Shown in pieces: positions 15,628 through 23,763 of a stretch of 29,555 nucleotides of DNA. This DNA is from CAYPLH01 sp964411505 (GTDB lineage: Bacteria > Bacillota > Clostridia > CAYPLH01 > DUMO01). The stretch's first letter is position 1. Each line of letters opens with the position of its first letter. The stretch spans positions 1 through 29,555 of the forward strand of contig CAYPLH010000048.1 in assembly GCA_964411505.1 (NCBI GenBank), written 5' to 3'. The notes below the pieces were generated by a model, which searched no databases, was not told where the DNA came from, and saw only the letters and a list, made by a program, of their open reading frames with translations. The position numbers and the translations under genes were made by a program.

Positions 15628-15990
15628 GATGATCTCCTTTCTGGTGTATCAACCTCCAGTTTCCCAAATCCTTTAAGATACAGCATATTCAAAATCGCTC
15701 CGTTGCCTTTCCACCAGTTCTTGCTGATAGACCACTCTTCGGGGTAGCCATTCCAACCCCACGGGATATTCCAAGAACCGTCATCAAGCTGTGATTTGAT
15801 GATAAAATCGCATTCATAGTCGGCAATATCTCTGTTATCAGAATAGAAAATACTGCTGCGAGTATTGAAAAACTGCAAAGGCTTGCAGATATAACCCGTT
15901 TTCCATTCGGCGGTGTTTTTTGTTATGCTATGCTGCACTTGCTCCCGCAAGCGTTCTTTCAACGCAGTAAGGTCAATGACATCAATGATG
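15624..15990 (-). pseudogene. Fragment of a prenyltransferase/terpene-cyclase-fold-like protein
   Basis: About 110 residues: TGYICKPLQFFNTRSSIFYS, ADYECDFIIKSQLDDGSWNI, WNGYPEEWSISKNWWKGNGA. The QLDDGSWNIPW stretch resembles the QW repeats of squalene-cyclase-like alpha/alpha barrels. The upstream part is cut by the IS3 end at about 15990, so the gene lacks its N-terminus. The C-terminus appears natural. Confidence 0.55.
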
Positions 15991-16384
15991 TTGTATAATA
16001 ATACTTGACACAAAGACCTCGAAGAAATAGTATAAAAACACATAAAATCGGAGGTCGTAAAATGTTAAATAATGTTAAAAGAGAGCAGAGACGGTACACT
16101 AATTAATATAAGATAGAAGCAATTAAACTTGCACGTCAGATGAAGGATAATAAGAAGGCTTCAACAGAGCTTGGTATACCAGAGAGTACATTAAACACAT
16201 GGATGAAGAAAGCGGAACTTGGAACCATAGATACCGGCAAGGGAACACAAACGCCAGCTACAGCTATGACACAAGCAGCTGAGATACATAAACTGAAGGT
16301 GGAAATAAGAAGAATTGAAAAAGAAAATGATCGATTGAAGGAAATTAATGAGTTTTTGGAAGAGGCTTCCGCTTTTTTCGCCGC
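15991..16384 (+). mobile_element. IS3-family element, left end and orfA fragment
   Basis: The left terminal region (TTGTATAATAATACTTGACA) carries a promoter, followed by GGAGG and an ATG at 16062. The orfA frame has an in-frame TAA after RRYTN, then a transposase HTH (KKASTELGIPESTLNTWMKK) and a leucine-zipper-like coil ending FLEEASAFFAA. These are hallmarks of IS3 OrfA. The frame is cut at about 16384, orfB (DDE integrase) is absent, and no right end is found. The element is dead. Confidence 0.85.
16005..16033 (+). promoter_or_regulatory. IS3 promoter
   Basis: TTGACA (16005-16010) and TAGTAT (16028-16033) at 17-base spacing, just inside the element's left end and pointing into orfA. Confidence 0.55.
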
Positions 16385-16612
16385 GACTTTGTTATTAAAA
16401 TCGCAGGGGTTCAAATTTTCGTCAAGATGTATGGTGAAGTAAACACCGTATTTTTCAGCAATTTCAAAAAGGCAAGTCGCATCCAGTTTATCCGCCTGAT
16501 ATTCAGGCAGATTTATATTCAGCTCAACAAAACCAAGCCCCAACTCACGGAAAACCGCAGCGCAGGATTCCGTTGATTTTAATTCAATTAAGGTTGGCAT
16601 TCCGAACCGCAT
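16385..16612 (-). pseudogene. Sugar-phosphate isomerase/epimerase-like TIM barrel, N-terminal fragment
   Basis: From ATG 16612 the protein reads MRFGMPTLIELKSTESCAAV, LGFVELNINLPEYQ and YGVYFTIHLDENLNPCDFNN. These are the first strands of an AP endonuclease 2/xylose-isomerase-like TIM barrel with the typical FVELN and HLDE. Homology ends near 16385, at the joint with the IS3 relic. The ATG overlaps the stop of the HAD gene (TAATG), so the two were translationally coupled. Confidence 0.75.
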
Positions 16613-17271
16613 TAAATTCCACCGTTTTCTAAAATGTTATGAACATCAGTCAAACAATCTACGACAACAGCTTCGCACGAAATCAAAACATTTTTGCTTT
16701 GATGCCCATTGGCAACAAGAATACAATCAACACCTAACGCATCAGCCACTTCTTTGTCGTGGACGGTATCGCCGATTAAAACAGCTTTTTTCGGCTTTAC
16801 ACGTTGTATATAAGATTTTCCCATATCAATTTTACTGGTAGCAAAAATGTCGGGAATACCAAGGATTTCATCAAAAAATGAATCTATGTTAAACGGTTTC
16901 ATCTGCGATACTAAGTTTCCCAATTCAGATGCAGATAAAATGATTTAACGAATACCGTTATGTTTTAAATCAAAAAGAACTTCTCTCGCTCCCGGGAATA
17001 AAGAAAGATTATTATCGTTGCTATGATATAGCTCTATGTATTCTGCGGCAAGCGCTTCAAACGGTTCTTTTTCAAAATCAAACCCTACACGTTCATAATA
17101 ATCCTTAACAGGAAACCCAAATACACGGTGGTACATTTCAATCGAATCAAGAGTGGACAATCCACGACTTTTAAGCATAACATTTATTCTTGTCATGCAC
17201 CATGCGACATCATTGAGAAGTGTTCCGTTCCAATCCCATATAACATGAGTATATTTATTTAGATAGCTCAC
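16612..17271 (-). pseudogene. HAD-superfamily phosphatase interrupted by one stop codon
   Basis: From ATG 17271 the frame encodes a complete HAD hydrolase of the phosphoglycolate-phosphatase type: VIWDWNGTLLNDVAWCM (motif I, DxDGT variant with the nucleophile in WDWNGT), cap domain, LFDLKHNGIR, ILSASELGNL (motif II), and VLIGDTVHDKEVADALG (motif IV). A single TAA follows HNGIR, where CAA (Gln) would restore the frame. All motifs are otherwise kept, so this is a recent nonsense mutation or a sequencing error. The upstream half could be made as a truncated protein. Confidence 0.85.
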
Positions 17272-17323
17272 TACACATCCTCCATAATCTTAAATCGTTT
17301 TACAGTCTTATCGTCAATTTCAA

Positions 17324-17731
17324 TCATTCCTTTTTTAGTTCCCAAAATAAAAATATCGGGATTTTTTGCATCCACGCAATATCCACATTTATCGTTGCTT
17401 GTTCATCTGTCGGAATCGGTTCATGTAAGTCTGTAATCGTTAATCCACACTTCATAAAGGCTTTTACATAATCTTCTATTGTTCGATGCCGCCAAACAAC
17501 GGGAACACTTCCTGACGATAAAGGAGCTTCCCATTCGGTCGGATGATAATAATTTGATACAACAACTTTTTTATCAAGCCCTTTGTCTTGCCGTCCAATG
17601 CCGCCGCTATAATGAAAACAAGGATGACACACGCTTGCAAACAATTTGCCAGATGGTTTTAATACCCGTGTTATTTCTCTGATTGTTCCCTCGAAATCTT
17701 CGCAATCCATACCATCATCTTTTCCTCCCAA
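17324..17731 (-). pseudogene. SAM methyltransferase, C-terminal half
   Basis: The 135-residue ORF starts with DCEDFEGTIREITRVLKPSG and KLFASVCHPCFHYSGG, the second half of a class I methyltransferase, and ends naturally with AWMQKIPIFLFWELKKE. The SAM-binding motif I and the first half are missing. The best start would be an ATG after GGGAGG, but the protein would lack cofactor binding. It abuts the GNAT gene with 3 bp, so the truncation was probably caused by the joint there. Confidence 0.75.
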
Positions 17732-17734
17732 TCG

Positions 17735-18457
17735 CTATAAATGCTTAATATCTCTGTCTATTTCATCTTTTGCTAAGACTGATAAATTCTCATACGGATA
17801 ACTACAAAACACACTGTCCAAGAATTGTATGCCGCAAAAACATTTACAAATAGACGTGTTTTTTACGGCACATTTATGTTCATTCGTTTTATCTGCTATG
17901 TTCCACGGACATTGAGAATTGCCAAAATCGGCATTGGTAAAATTTATGTCCATATTTGAGCCAATCAGTTTATTCACTTTGTCATTCCTTCTTGCGAAGC
18001 TCTTTGCCATAAATAAACAAGGATTGTCTTTGTCCCAAAGCAAAGGAAAAACTTCAAGTGGCTTAAACCCAACTGATTGATAAAACAGACGTGTTTTTTC
18101 ATAGCTTTTACTTTCCCTTGATTCATCAAGTGTTTTTACCGTTAAAAATTCAATTCCATTATTCATGCAATATTCGTCACAGCATTTCATCAGCATTTTC
18201 CCAATTCCCTGTCTGTGATATTCGCTCATTACGCCCATTACACATACTTCTGCGGCATTTGGATAGTGAACTTTAATTGCAACAAAACCGACAGGATTGC
18301 TACAATCGAAAGCGGCGAAAAGCGGCATTGTTTTTACTTGTTCCACATAATCGACAATAGAAGCCTCAACACCAAACCAATTCGGCAATGCTCTAAGCGT
18401 ATCATTACAAATATCTGATTTTTCGTCAGCGTTAAATATCTCTTTTATTTCAATCAT
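17735..18457 (-). CDS. GNAT acetyltransferase with Cys-rich C-terminal extension
   Basis: The N-terminal GNAT domain (MIEIKEIFNADEKSDICNDT, VMGVMSEYHRQGIGKMLMKC with the RxxGxG/A acetyl-CoA loop, FYQSVGFKPLEVFPLLW) appears complete. From about residue 155 an extension follows: NDKVNKLIGSNMDINF, CPWN, EHKCAVKNTSICKCFCG, CSYP. Its cysteine spacing suggests a metal-binding domain or an unrelated fused tail. I prefer ATG 18457 (AGGAG overlapping the upstream stop) over GTG 18490. The gap to the upstream GNAT is 14 bp, so they form an operon. Confidence 0.8.
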   Translation of the reverse strand: MIEIKEIFNADEKSDICNDTLRALPNWFGVEASIVDYVEQVKTMPLFAAFDCSNPVGFVAIKVHYPNAAEVCVMGVMSEYHRQGIGKMLMKCCDEYCMNNGIEFLTVKTLDESRESKSYEKTRLFYQSVGFKPLEVFPLLWDKDNPCLFMAKSFARRNDKVNKLIGSNMDINFTNADFGNSQCPWNIADKTNEHKCAVKNTSICKCFCGIQFLDSVFCSYPYENLSVLAKDEIDRDIKHL

Positions 18458-18471
18458 GTTGTAATCATCTC

Positions 18472-18894
18472 CTATTCTTTCGTTATCCACAAATCCATGC
18501 CTGCGCCGCGATTGTCACGGGGACGGGGAACAAAACCGAATTTTTCGTAAAACCCTTCTTTACCGATAGCGGACATAATATCTACAGCAATGCCCCAGCC
18601 GGGTTCCATTTGTGATTTGAGATAATCCAATATCTGCGCCATCATCGCCTTTCCGATACCCAAGCCTTGATATTCAGGAAGAACCAGTACATCTTTTATC
18701 AGTGCTGCGTAACCGCTGTCCCAAACCAATCTTGCTACGCCGACCGTCTTATCACCGTCTTTGGCAGCAACAAGAAGCGTATTTCCAACCAGTCCCGCTT
18801 GCGCCTGCTCTGGGTTTATTTCACCCCACCCAGCAGAAACGCGGAGCGTGTTGTAATCTTCAACCGATATTGTGTTTGTGTAGATGATGCTCAT
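18472..18894 (-). CDS. GNAT N-acetyltransferase
   Basis: The 140-residue protein is a full-length small GNAT: LLVAAKDGDKTVGVARLVWD, then DVLVLPEYQGLGIGKAMMAQ (acetyl-CoA loop QGLGIG), and FYEKFGFVPRPRDNRGAGMD at the end. This pattern is typical of GNATs of unknown substrate in Firmicutes. GGAGA lies nine bases before the ATG. The start overlaps the TGA of a relic frame upstream (reading VGEHIGEIGDYSK). Confidence 0.9.
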   Translation of the reverse strand: MSIIYTNTISVEDYNTLRVSAGWGEINPEQAQAGLVGNTLLVAAKDGDKTVGVARLVWDSGYAALIKDVLVLPEYQGLGIGKAMMAQILDYLKSQMEPGWGIAVDIMSAIGKEGFYEKFGFVPRPRDNRGAGMDLWITKE

Positions 18895-19119
18895 TTTGAA
18901 TAATCTCCAATCTCGCCGATATGCTCTCCGACGGTAAAATAGTTATTGGGTGAATATAACGTATTGATTCATTGCGAGCTTCAGATTTGGTCATAAAGAC
19001 ACCTTCCTTATTCCAACTTATTTAAGTTTCCATTAATAAAGTCTATGTCGGGCTCTTCTTGCTCTCACCACATATCAGCTTGTCCTCTTGTATTTATAGG
19101 CATTTTGATTTCGGTTATA
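18895..19119. other. Spacer with gene relics
   Basis: On the minus strand NYFTVGEHIGEIGDYSK ends in TGA overlapping the GNAT start, and MTKSEARNES begins at a good GGAAGG site near 18994 in another frame. Together they look like the two ends of a lost small gene. Nothing else is recognised. Confidence 0.35.
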
Positions 19120-19455
19120 TCATTCAACTCCATATTGTGTGTTTTTCAATTGATTATCAATGTCCATTCCGCCATACATAACACGAATAATCGTGACTAT
19201 CTTTGTTTCAGATTCCAGAATGTAAAACACAACATAATTGTCAACAGGCATCTGCCGGAGATTTCTGCGTTTCCAAGGTTCTTTATCATACAAGCGAAAC
19301 CGTTCGGGCATTTCATCAAGGCTATATATTGCTTTTTCGATTCGTTCCAATTGACCAATAGCTATCACGGGTTCCAGAAGCGTAAAGGCAATGTATTCAT
19401 ATATACATCGCAAGTCAATATCAGCAATGTTGGCAAATTCAATATTATATCTCAT
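19120..19455 (-). CDS. relE: RelE/ParE-family toxin
   Basis: The 111-residue protein shows the ParE/RelE fold: MRYNIEFANIADIDLRCIYE, LERIEKAIYSLDEMPERFRL, RRNLRQMPVDNYVVFYILES and VTIIRVMYGGMDID. RelE members cleave ribosome-bound mRNA and ParE members inhibit gyrase. The RVMYGGMD end is typical of the RelE/ParE family near DinJ/RelB antitoxins. It overlaps the antitoxin gene by four bases (ATGA), the usual antitoxin-first order. No disruption is seen. Confidence 0.92.
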   Translation of the reverse strand: MRYNIEFANIADIDLRCIYEYIAFTLLEPVIAIGQLERIEKAIYSLDEMPERFRLYDKEPWKRRNLRQMPVDNYVVFYILESETKIVTIIRVMYGGMDIDNQLKNTQYGVE

Positions 19456-19757
19456 ATGCCATAATCCTTACGAATATCTGAAAACACCTTAGTAGCAGGT
19501 TTTGTTTTGCCATTCTTAAAATCGGCATAACCTTTTTCAAGTTCCTCATTAAGTTGAGATTCTGTTAAACTCGCTAATCCAATAGGTTTAACAGAAGAGA
19601 GCTTAACATCAAATGGAAGCCCTCTTTGCATAACTACTTGCCTTAAAAAAATATTTACAGCATTCGAAACAGGAATCCCCAATTGTCCTAATACTGTTTC
19701 AGCTTGCTCTTTAAGCCCCGGTTCAAGTCGTACATATATATTTGTTGTCTTAGCCAT
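19452..19757 (-). CDS. relB: RelB/DinJ-family antitoxin
   Basis: The 101-residue protein has a ribbon-helix-helix N-terminus: TNIYVRLEPGLKEQAETVLG, then LGIPVSNAVNIFLRQVVMQR and GLPFDV, the classic DinJ/RelB signature. It binds operator DNA and neutralises the toxin through its C-terminal half. GAGGAG lies nine bases before the ATG, and a consensus promoter is at 19779-19807. Autorepression is expected for the family. Confidence 0.95.
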   Translation of the reverse strand: MAKTTNIYVRLEPGLKEQAETVLGQLGIPVSNAVNIFLRQVVMQRGLPFDVKLSSVKPIGLASLTESQLNEELEKGYADFKNGKTKPATKVFSDIRKDYGI

Positions 19758-19778
19758 ACTTCATCACTCCTCATTTAT

Positions 19779-19807
19779 ATTATATGCTGTTGCACTTACA
19801 ATAGCAA
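19779..19807 (-). promoter_or_regulatory. Promoter of the relB-relE operon
   Basis: TTGCTA (19802-19807) and TATAAT (19779-19784), spacing 17, with the start of transcription expected about 15 bases before the relB ATG. Confidence 0.7.
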
Positions 19808-19920
19808 TACATATTTGAAATTATGCCGAGTATCTTTTAACGATTTACCGATGAGGGGTGTCTTCTTATGTAGCTTTTTCTTGCTATTTGCCCCACTTAG
19901 AGAAATATATATTGTACCGG

Positions 19921-19978
19921 CATCTAATCCGACCACTCAACCTACCCGACATCCATTTCATACACTCGACCTGCCCGA
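19921..19978. repeat. Two 29-bp repeats related to those at 122-262
   Basis: CATCTAATCCGACCACTCAA and CATCCATTTCATACACTCGA start 29 bases apart and each ends CCTRCCCGA. Their layout (CATCTA/CATCCA, then CACTCRMC) matches the units near the left edge. Confidence 0.6.
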
Positions 19979-20060
19979 GTTGCCTATTCAGATGTGGTTG
20001 ATATGTTTCCTCCTACGCAAAAATACACTTTAAGTCGAAAAGTCGATTGGGATGCCACTC

Positions 20061-20085
20061 TGAAACCCAGTGTTTTCAAGGGTTA
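20061..20085. repeat. Inverted near-copy of the 15391 hairpin left half
   Basis: The reverse complement, TAACCCTTGAAAACACTGGG plus TTTCA, matches 15391-15415 with about two changes. Confidence 0.6.
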
Positions 20086-20268
20086 CAGCTTGACATCAAT
20101 ACTACGTACTCAACGTTTGACAGGTAGGTGTTCATGGGAACAAGTCCAAAAGCTACAAAAACGCTGATAATAAAGGCTTTTCATTAGGCAATCTATTTCC
20201 TGACATAAAATTTATTGTTTCGCATAAGTAGGCTATTTCTCATTTCAAGTGCCTAACAAACTGGATTT

Positions 20269-20853
20269 TTACGGTCTATATGTATCCTGTTCGACCACTT
20301 CGTATATGCTTTTCCCTGCTTTTGCTTCAAAGTATGCTTTAAGTTTCATGTTTGAGTTCCACTTTGCCTTTGGGTAGTATCCGTATAGTTGTCTTACATC
20401 TTCCATCCTTTTTTCAATATCTAATACGCCCTCGCTACCTGCCAATGCATCACATAGCTGTATCAATCTGTCATAATCGTCCATTTTTACAACTGCCAAA
20501 GAATCGTTAATCAATTCTAATTCCTCTTCAGTCGTATCAAAGTTTCCTATATATTCTTTTGTAGTTTGATTGTTGAACGAATGGGTGAGACAAACTTGAG
20601 CAACACTGTCATAACCCAGAGACAGCATATAGGTATAGCCGTCTGAAACATGTCCAAGATGTCTAGCGCCAAATTTTCTTCCAATATCATGAAGCAACGC
20701 CATAATATATGCTGTATTTGAATCGAAACTGTTGCATGCCATTGCAATTTTTTCTGCACAATGTGCAGCAACACGGCTGTGGTTCCCCCAGGGACCAGGG
20801 TTACAAATTTCAGCTTTTTTTAAAAGATTTTCTGCTTCTTCTCTCGTTGGCAT
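20269..20853 (-). CDS. HD-domain phosphohydrolase
   Basis: The protein of about 194 residues has the HD superfamily metal motif: H in NHSRVAAHCAEKIA, then YIMALLHDIGRKFG (the HD doublet) and further His/Asp in LTHSFNN and KMDDYDRLIQLCDAL. It probably hydrolyses a phosphate ester or nucleotide; the substrate is unknown. The ATG pair at 20856/20853 is preceded by AAGGTG. Just upstream lies the stranded SEC-C tail (20883-20937). No disruption is seen. Confidence 0.9.
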   Translation of the reverse strand: MPTREEAENLLKKAEICNPGPWGNHSRVAAHCAEKIAMACNSFDSNTAYIMALLHDIGRKFGARHLGHVSDGYTYMLSLGYDSVAQVCLTHSFNNQTTKEYIGNFDTTEEELELINDSLAVVKMDDYDRLIQLCDALAGSEGVLDIEKRMEDVRQLYGYYPKAKWNSNMKLKAYFEAKAGKSIYEVVEQDTYRP

Positions 20854-20882
20854 CATAATATAATCACCTTATAATATTTTGG

Positions 20883-20937
20883 CTTTTCTATTTTCCACAG
20901 CACTTTTTGTATTTTTTACCACTATCGCACGGACACG
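20883..20937. repeat. 55-bp direct repeat, copy 2 (stranded SEC-C tail)
   Basis: Identical to 2328-2382. On the minus strand it encodes the CPCDSGKKYKKCCGK end of the SEC-C protein without the rest of the gene. Its right edge meets the 23-bp repeat at 20938 with no intervening base. Confidence 0.92.
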
Positions 20938-21596
20938 TTATTCTCTTTAGTAGATTCAAGCAAATTCGCAGTTTTCTTACCCATATTATATACATCACCA
21001 GTATAGGGATCAACTTTATAGCTTGCTCCAGTACCTTTTCCCGGATTGCACCAAGAAAACATATAATACCCTGTTTCTATATCAATACCATCGTATGAGT
21101 AACCTTTATCTGGTCTTGTATCTTGAGTAGTACGTGATTTGATTAATAACTCCAGAACTTCCTCTGGACTTATTTTAACTTCTTTCTCCGTATCTTCTTC
21201 TCCACTTTTAAAATTCTCTTGTTGACCTTGATCCTTTACAAAGGTTACCGGGCTTGTGAAATCAAATGTTGTATGTGGTATAAATGTAATACTTCCATCA
21301 GTATTAAACGTAAATCCGATCATTTTTGTTATAGAGCCATCCTCAGCTGAAACCGAATGCTCATAATATCCTTCTGATACCTTTGTTGCAATACCCTTTT
21401 CCAGTTTTATATATCCATCACCAGCAGATGTCACCTTAAATTCAAATTTATCATAATAGGCATTTTTTATTTGCATCTGGAAATTCTCTATATCCTCTGC
21501 GTTATCTTTGTTTTTTTCTAAGGCTAACGGAAAAAAATCACATGACATCGGAAATGTTAATTCGTTGCTGTGAAATATATTGTAAAAATAAAGCAC
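20922..21596 (-). pseudogene. Secreted-type hypothetical protein lacking its signal peptide, with altered tail
   Basis: The frame is open for 224 codons. It shows beta-rich repeats (EFKVTSAGDGYIKLEKGIAT, TKMIGFTFNTDGSITFIPHT), an acidic linker, and YYMFSWCNPGKGTGASYKVD followed by PYTGDVYNMGKKTANLLE. This suggests a PepSY-like or lipoprotein-type extracellular protein of unknown role. The expected signal peptide is missing: the start region abuts the DUF3991 relic. The last five residues come from the SEC-C repeat in another frame. The body is intact but both ends are replaced. Confidence 0.6.
20938..20960. repeat. 23-bp repeat, copy 2
   Basis: Identical to 4302-4324. Here it encodes the LLESTKEN codons of the secreted-type protein. 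Confidence 0.75.
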
Positions 21597-21854
21597 CTAT
21601 CTTTCCAGAATATTTCGCTGCTGTATTTTTAAGTAGTCATTATAATCCTTACCGTGCTTAGGAGGCTCATCATAAACGAGCCGGTTGGTCTGGATGCAGT
21701 AATCAATTATTTCTCTGTGGATGCTACGTCCAGTGAGATAAGCAATTACACGGTCATTGTTTACGTTTTTCTCCGGCAATAGCAGTTTCTTATACTCAAT
21801 GAATTTCTGTGACATTGGTAAAACAGGTGGTATGACAACCGCCTGTCCACGCAC
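21597..21854 (-). pseudogene. DUF3991/Toprim mobilisation protein fragment
   Basis: About 85 residues. VIPPVLPMSQKFIEYKKLLL, then NNDRVIAYLTGRSIHREIID and YCIQTNRLVYDEPP, match the DUF3991 domain found next to Toprim in primase/relaxase-associated proteins of integrative elements in Firmicutes. It then jumps to PKHGKDYNDYLKIQ, which resembles the end of the Toprim_2 domain, so the catalytic part is deleted. It is direct evidence that a mobilisable element once resided here. Confidence 0.72.
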
Positions 21855-21875
21855 TCAACATGCCTTGAGTGGTTA

Positions 21876-21913
21876 AAAAAGATGTCGTAGTCCTCTGGTA
21901 CCCCCTTGGCGGA
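21876..21913. repeat. Direct repeat left of the DUF4365-like gene
   Basis: AAAAAGATGTCGTAGTCCTC then TGGTACCCCCTTGGCGGA. A close copy lies at 23932-23972 in the same orientation. Confidence 0.75.
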
Positions 21914-21966
21914 AGGGTTGGCACTTAGACCGCAGGCCGATGGTTCTCCTTTGTCCTCTTACTATG

Positions 21967-23763
21967 TTAATCTTGGCATACTAAGCTCTCTGGCAACCAT
22001 CTATCTAGCCGATATTTAACATAGAATGCCATATTTTTTCGTTGGTTGTTATATTCATATAAAGACTTAATAAGGTTCTGATAGATATTTTCTACTTTAG
22101 CTATTACTTCCTGCGTGGATTGGGTTAATAAAGGTTGTACTTCTAAAATTACATCCGTAATACCTTCATATGGATCATAATACAGCTTAAAGTGCTTGCA
22201 TATCTCTTTTAGATTTTGCTCAGCTACCTTAAAGCCTTCATCATATTCGACTATATTAGTAGGCTCGATATATGTAATAAATCGAATAAGTCTTTCGTTA
22301 TGGCACAGTGCTTCTGAACGCAATGCTTGAGAATAGCGCAATAAGCATAGATCAGAAATTCGTTCGTTATGCTGAAAATACTTGTTAAAGATTCTTTGCT
22401 TTTCTATTAAGTCCACTGGAGTGCCATGTGGTAACTTATTAAAAAATTCTTCAGAACCAAAATTAAGGGCGTCCCATTCTTTGCATGTTGAGATTCCTGG
22501 CAGCAATGTTCCGAAACTACCTGGTTCAAAAAACATATGAGAAATTACAATCTTATCTTTATCATCAGTAAGTTCTATAAAACGGTAATTGTTTTCATTA
22601 CACCAATCTGCAATAGAACCGGCTTCTACTGGACTACATTTAGAAATATCTAATATGCAAAAGGATTTGCTGTGTAAAGTATCCATCAGTTGAAAATCTG
22701 CTTTCCGGGTAAAAAATGAAAATCCAGTTGAAAAAACCTCTACCGCAAAATCGCCGCTGCTATGTACAAAAAATTCTTGATCATCTGATGTCGCTCGTAC
22801 CTTCTCACTATAAATATAGTTCGGGCATAAATTATAAGTATAATCAAAATCTGAAATTATATTATTTTCAACTACAGAAAAACACGACCAATCCGTGAGA
22901 TTAGAAATTTTTCTATTATCTATTTCTGAAATTAATTCTACAGGGCTGATGATATATGATATCCATTCATTACCAGGCAAAGTTATTTTAATTCCAGCGA
23001 TAAAGTCATTAACTTCTGTCCAAAACTGCTCAAGAGATTGAGCTTTGTTAGAGTATTCAACGCCAGCATGAAAACCTCCAAGATTACAATTATGATATGA
23101 AGATAAAAATGCTGGAAGCATATCGGCCATATGACATACAGCTCTTGCTTTAGTATTGTTATCTGAAACAATCTTATAAGTTTCCATTGAAGTGAAAAGT
23201 CTGTATCCAGGCATCCAAACAGGATAAATATTACATTGATATTTAGCTTTATCAATTTTATACATATTGTTATAATATGATTCCACTTGTTCTCTAATCC
23301 TTTGTATGCCACTGTTGTTAAAGGCATTGTTTAAATCTACTGAAATACTTAAAGTTTCATTTTCTAAACTAGGGGGTTCAATTTGCTCTGTTGGAAAGCA
23401 CCAGTATCCAGTGTCGCTTGAAATTTCCCACATAACTAAAACTACAGGATAATAGCTTTGCTCCCATATTTTTAAGAGACCCGTCGGCAAAGATATTGAA
23501 AGTCCTTTGGCTGTTCGACGAATATACCCCTCTTTTTTTATATCTTCAGTTGTTTTTACTTGTGTTCTGAATGAAAATTGCGTTCGTATACTTACTTTAT
23601 TATCCTTAGATAGAGAAAAAATATCACATAGTAAATCCTCGCCAAAATCAGAAGGTCCTAAAGGGGTGCAAACAATATTATTCATTTGGTATATCAAATT
23701 TACAGACAATTCGCCGATATTACCTGTAAAATAACTATTTAATGCTTTAACATCTTTACTCAA
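21967..23763 (-). CDS. DUF4365-like nuclease-domain protein, 598 aa, accessory defence candidate
   Basis: The likely start is TTG 23763, with AGGTG six bases upstream; the frame is open further to 23796. The N-terminal 130 residues fit a DUF4365/PD-(D/E)xK-type layout: GNIGELSVNLIYQ (Glu), PSDFGEDLLCDIF (Asp pair) and FSFRTQVKTTEDIKK (QxK), then PVVLVMWEISSDTGYWCFP. The remaining 450 residues have no domain I recognise. DUF4365 domains occur in many defence-associated proteins. The gene lies 270 bp downstream of the HNH gene in the same direction and is bracketed by direct repeats, so it may be a separate cassette. It seems intact. Confidence 0.72.
   Translation of the reverse strand: MSKDVKALNSYFTGNIGELSVNLIYQMNNIVCTPLGPSDFGEDLLCDIFSLSKDNKVSIRTQFSFRTQVKTTEDIKKEGYIRRTAKGLSISLPTGLLKIWEQSYYPVVLVMWEISSDTGYWCFPTEQIEPPSLENETLSISVDLNNAFNNSGIQRIREQVESYYNNMYKIDKAKYQCNIYPVWMPGYRLFTSMETYKIVSDNNTKARAVCHMADMLPAFLSSYHNCNLGGFHAGVEYSNKAQSLEQFWTEVNDFIAGIKITLPGNEWISYIISPVELISEIDNRKISNLTDWSCFSVVENNIISDFDYTYNLCPNYIYSEKVRATSDDQEFFVHSSGDFAVEVFSTGFSFFTRKADFQLMDTLHSKSFCILDISKCSPVEAGSIADWCNENNYRFIELTDDKDKIVISHMFFEPGSFGTLLPGISTCKEWDALNFGSEEFFNKLPHGTPVDLIEKQRIFNKYFQHNERISDLCLLRYSQALRSEALCHNERLIRFITYIEPTNIVEYDEGFKVAEQNLKEICKHFKLYYDPYEGITDVILEVQPLLTQSTQEVIAKVENIYQNLIKSLYEYNNQRKNMAFYVKYRLDRWLPESLVCQD

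Larger units (their letters stand above)
19808..20268. other. Intergenic stretch with repeats only
   Basis: No gene is recognisable in these 460 bases. They hold two CATCYA..CACTCRAC repeats (19921-19978), an inverted near-copy of the 15391 hairpin half (20061-20085) and GTTCATGGGAACAAGTCC (about 20129-20146), which resembles the sequence beside the two duplicated terminators. Confidence 0.55.

Noticed and set aside
16136..16384. C-terminal half of the minus-strand ORF starting at 16612
   Set aside because: It is the reverse strand of the IS3 orfA coding sequence. The real isomerase fragment ends near 16385.
303..21854. Integron-type cassette array
   Set aside because: Same-strand unrelated genes suggested this, but no regular attC-like palindromes with GTTRRRY cores follow the genes, no integron integrase is present, and the joints cut genes in their middle.
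22983..23327. 114-codon ORF inside the DUF4365-like gene
   Set aside because: It is an overlapping frame of an intact, well supported gene. Its hydrophobic composition is typical of shifted frames in AT-rich DNA.
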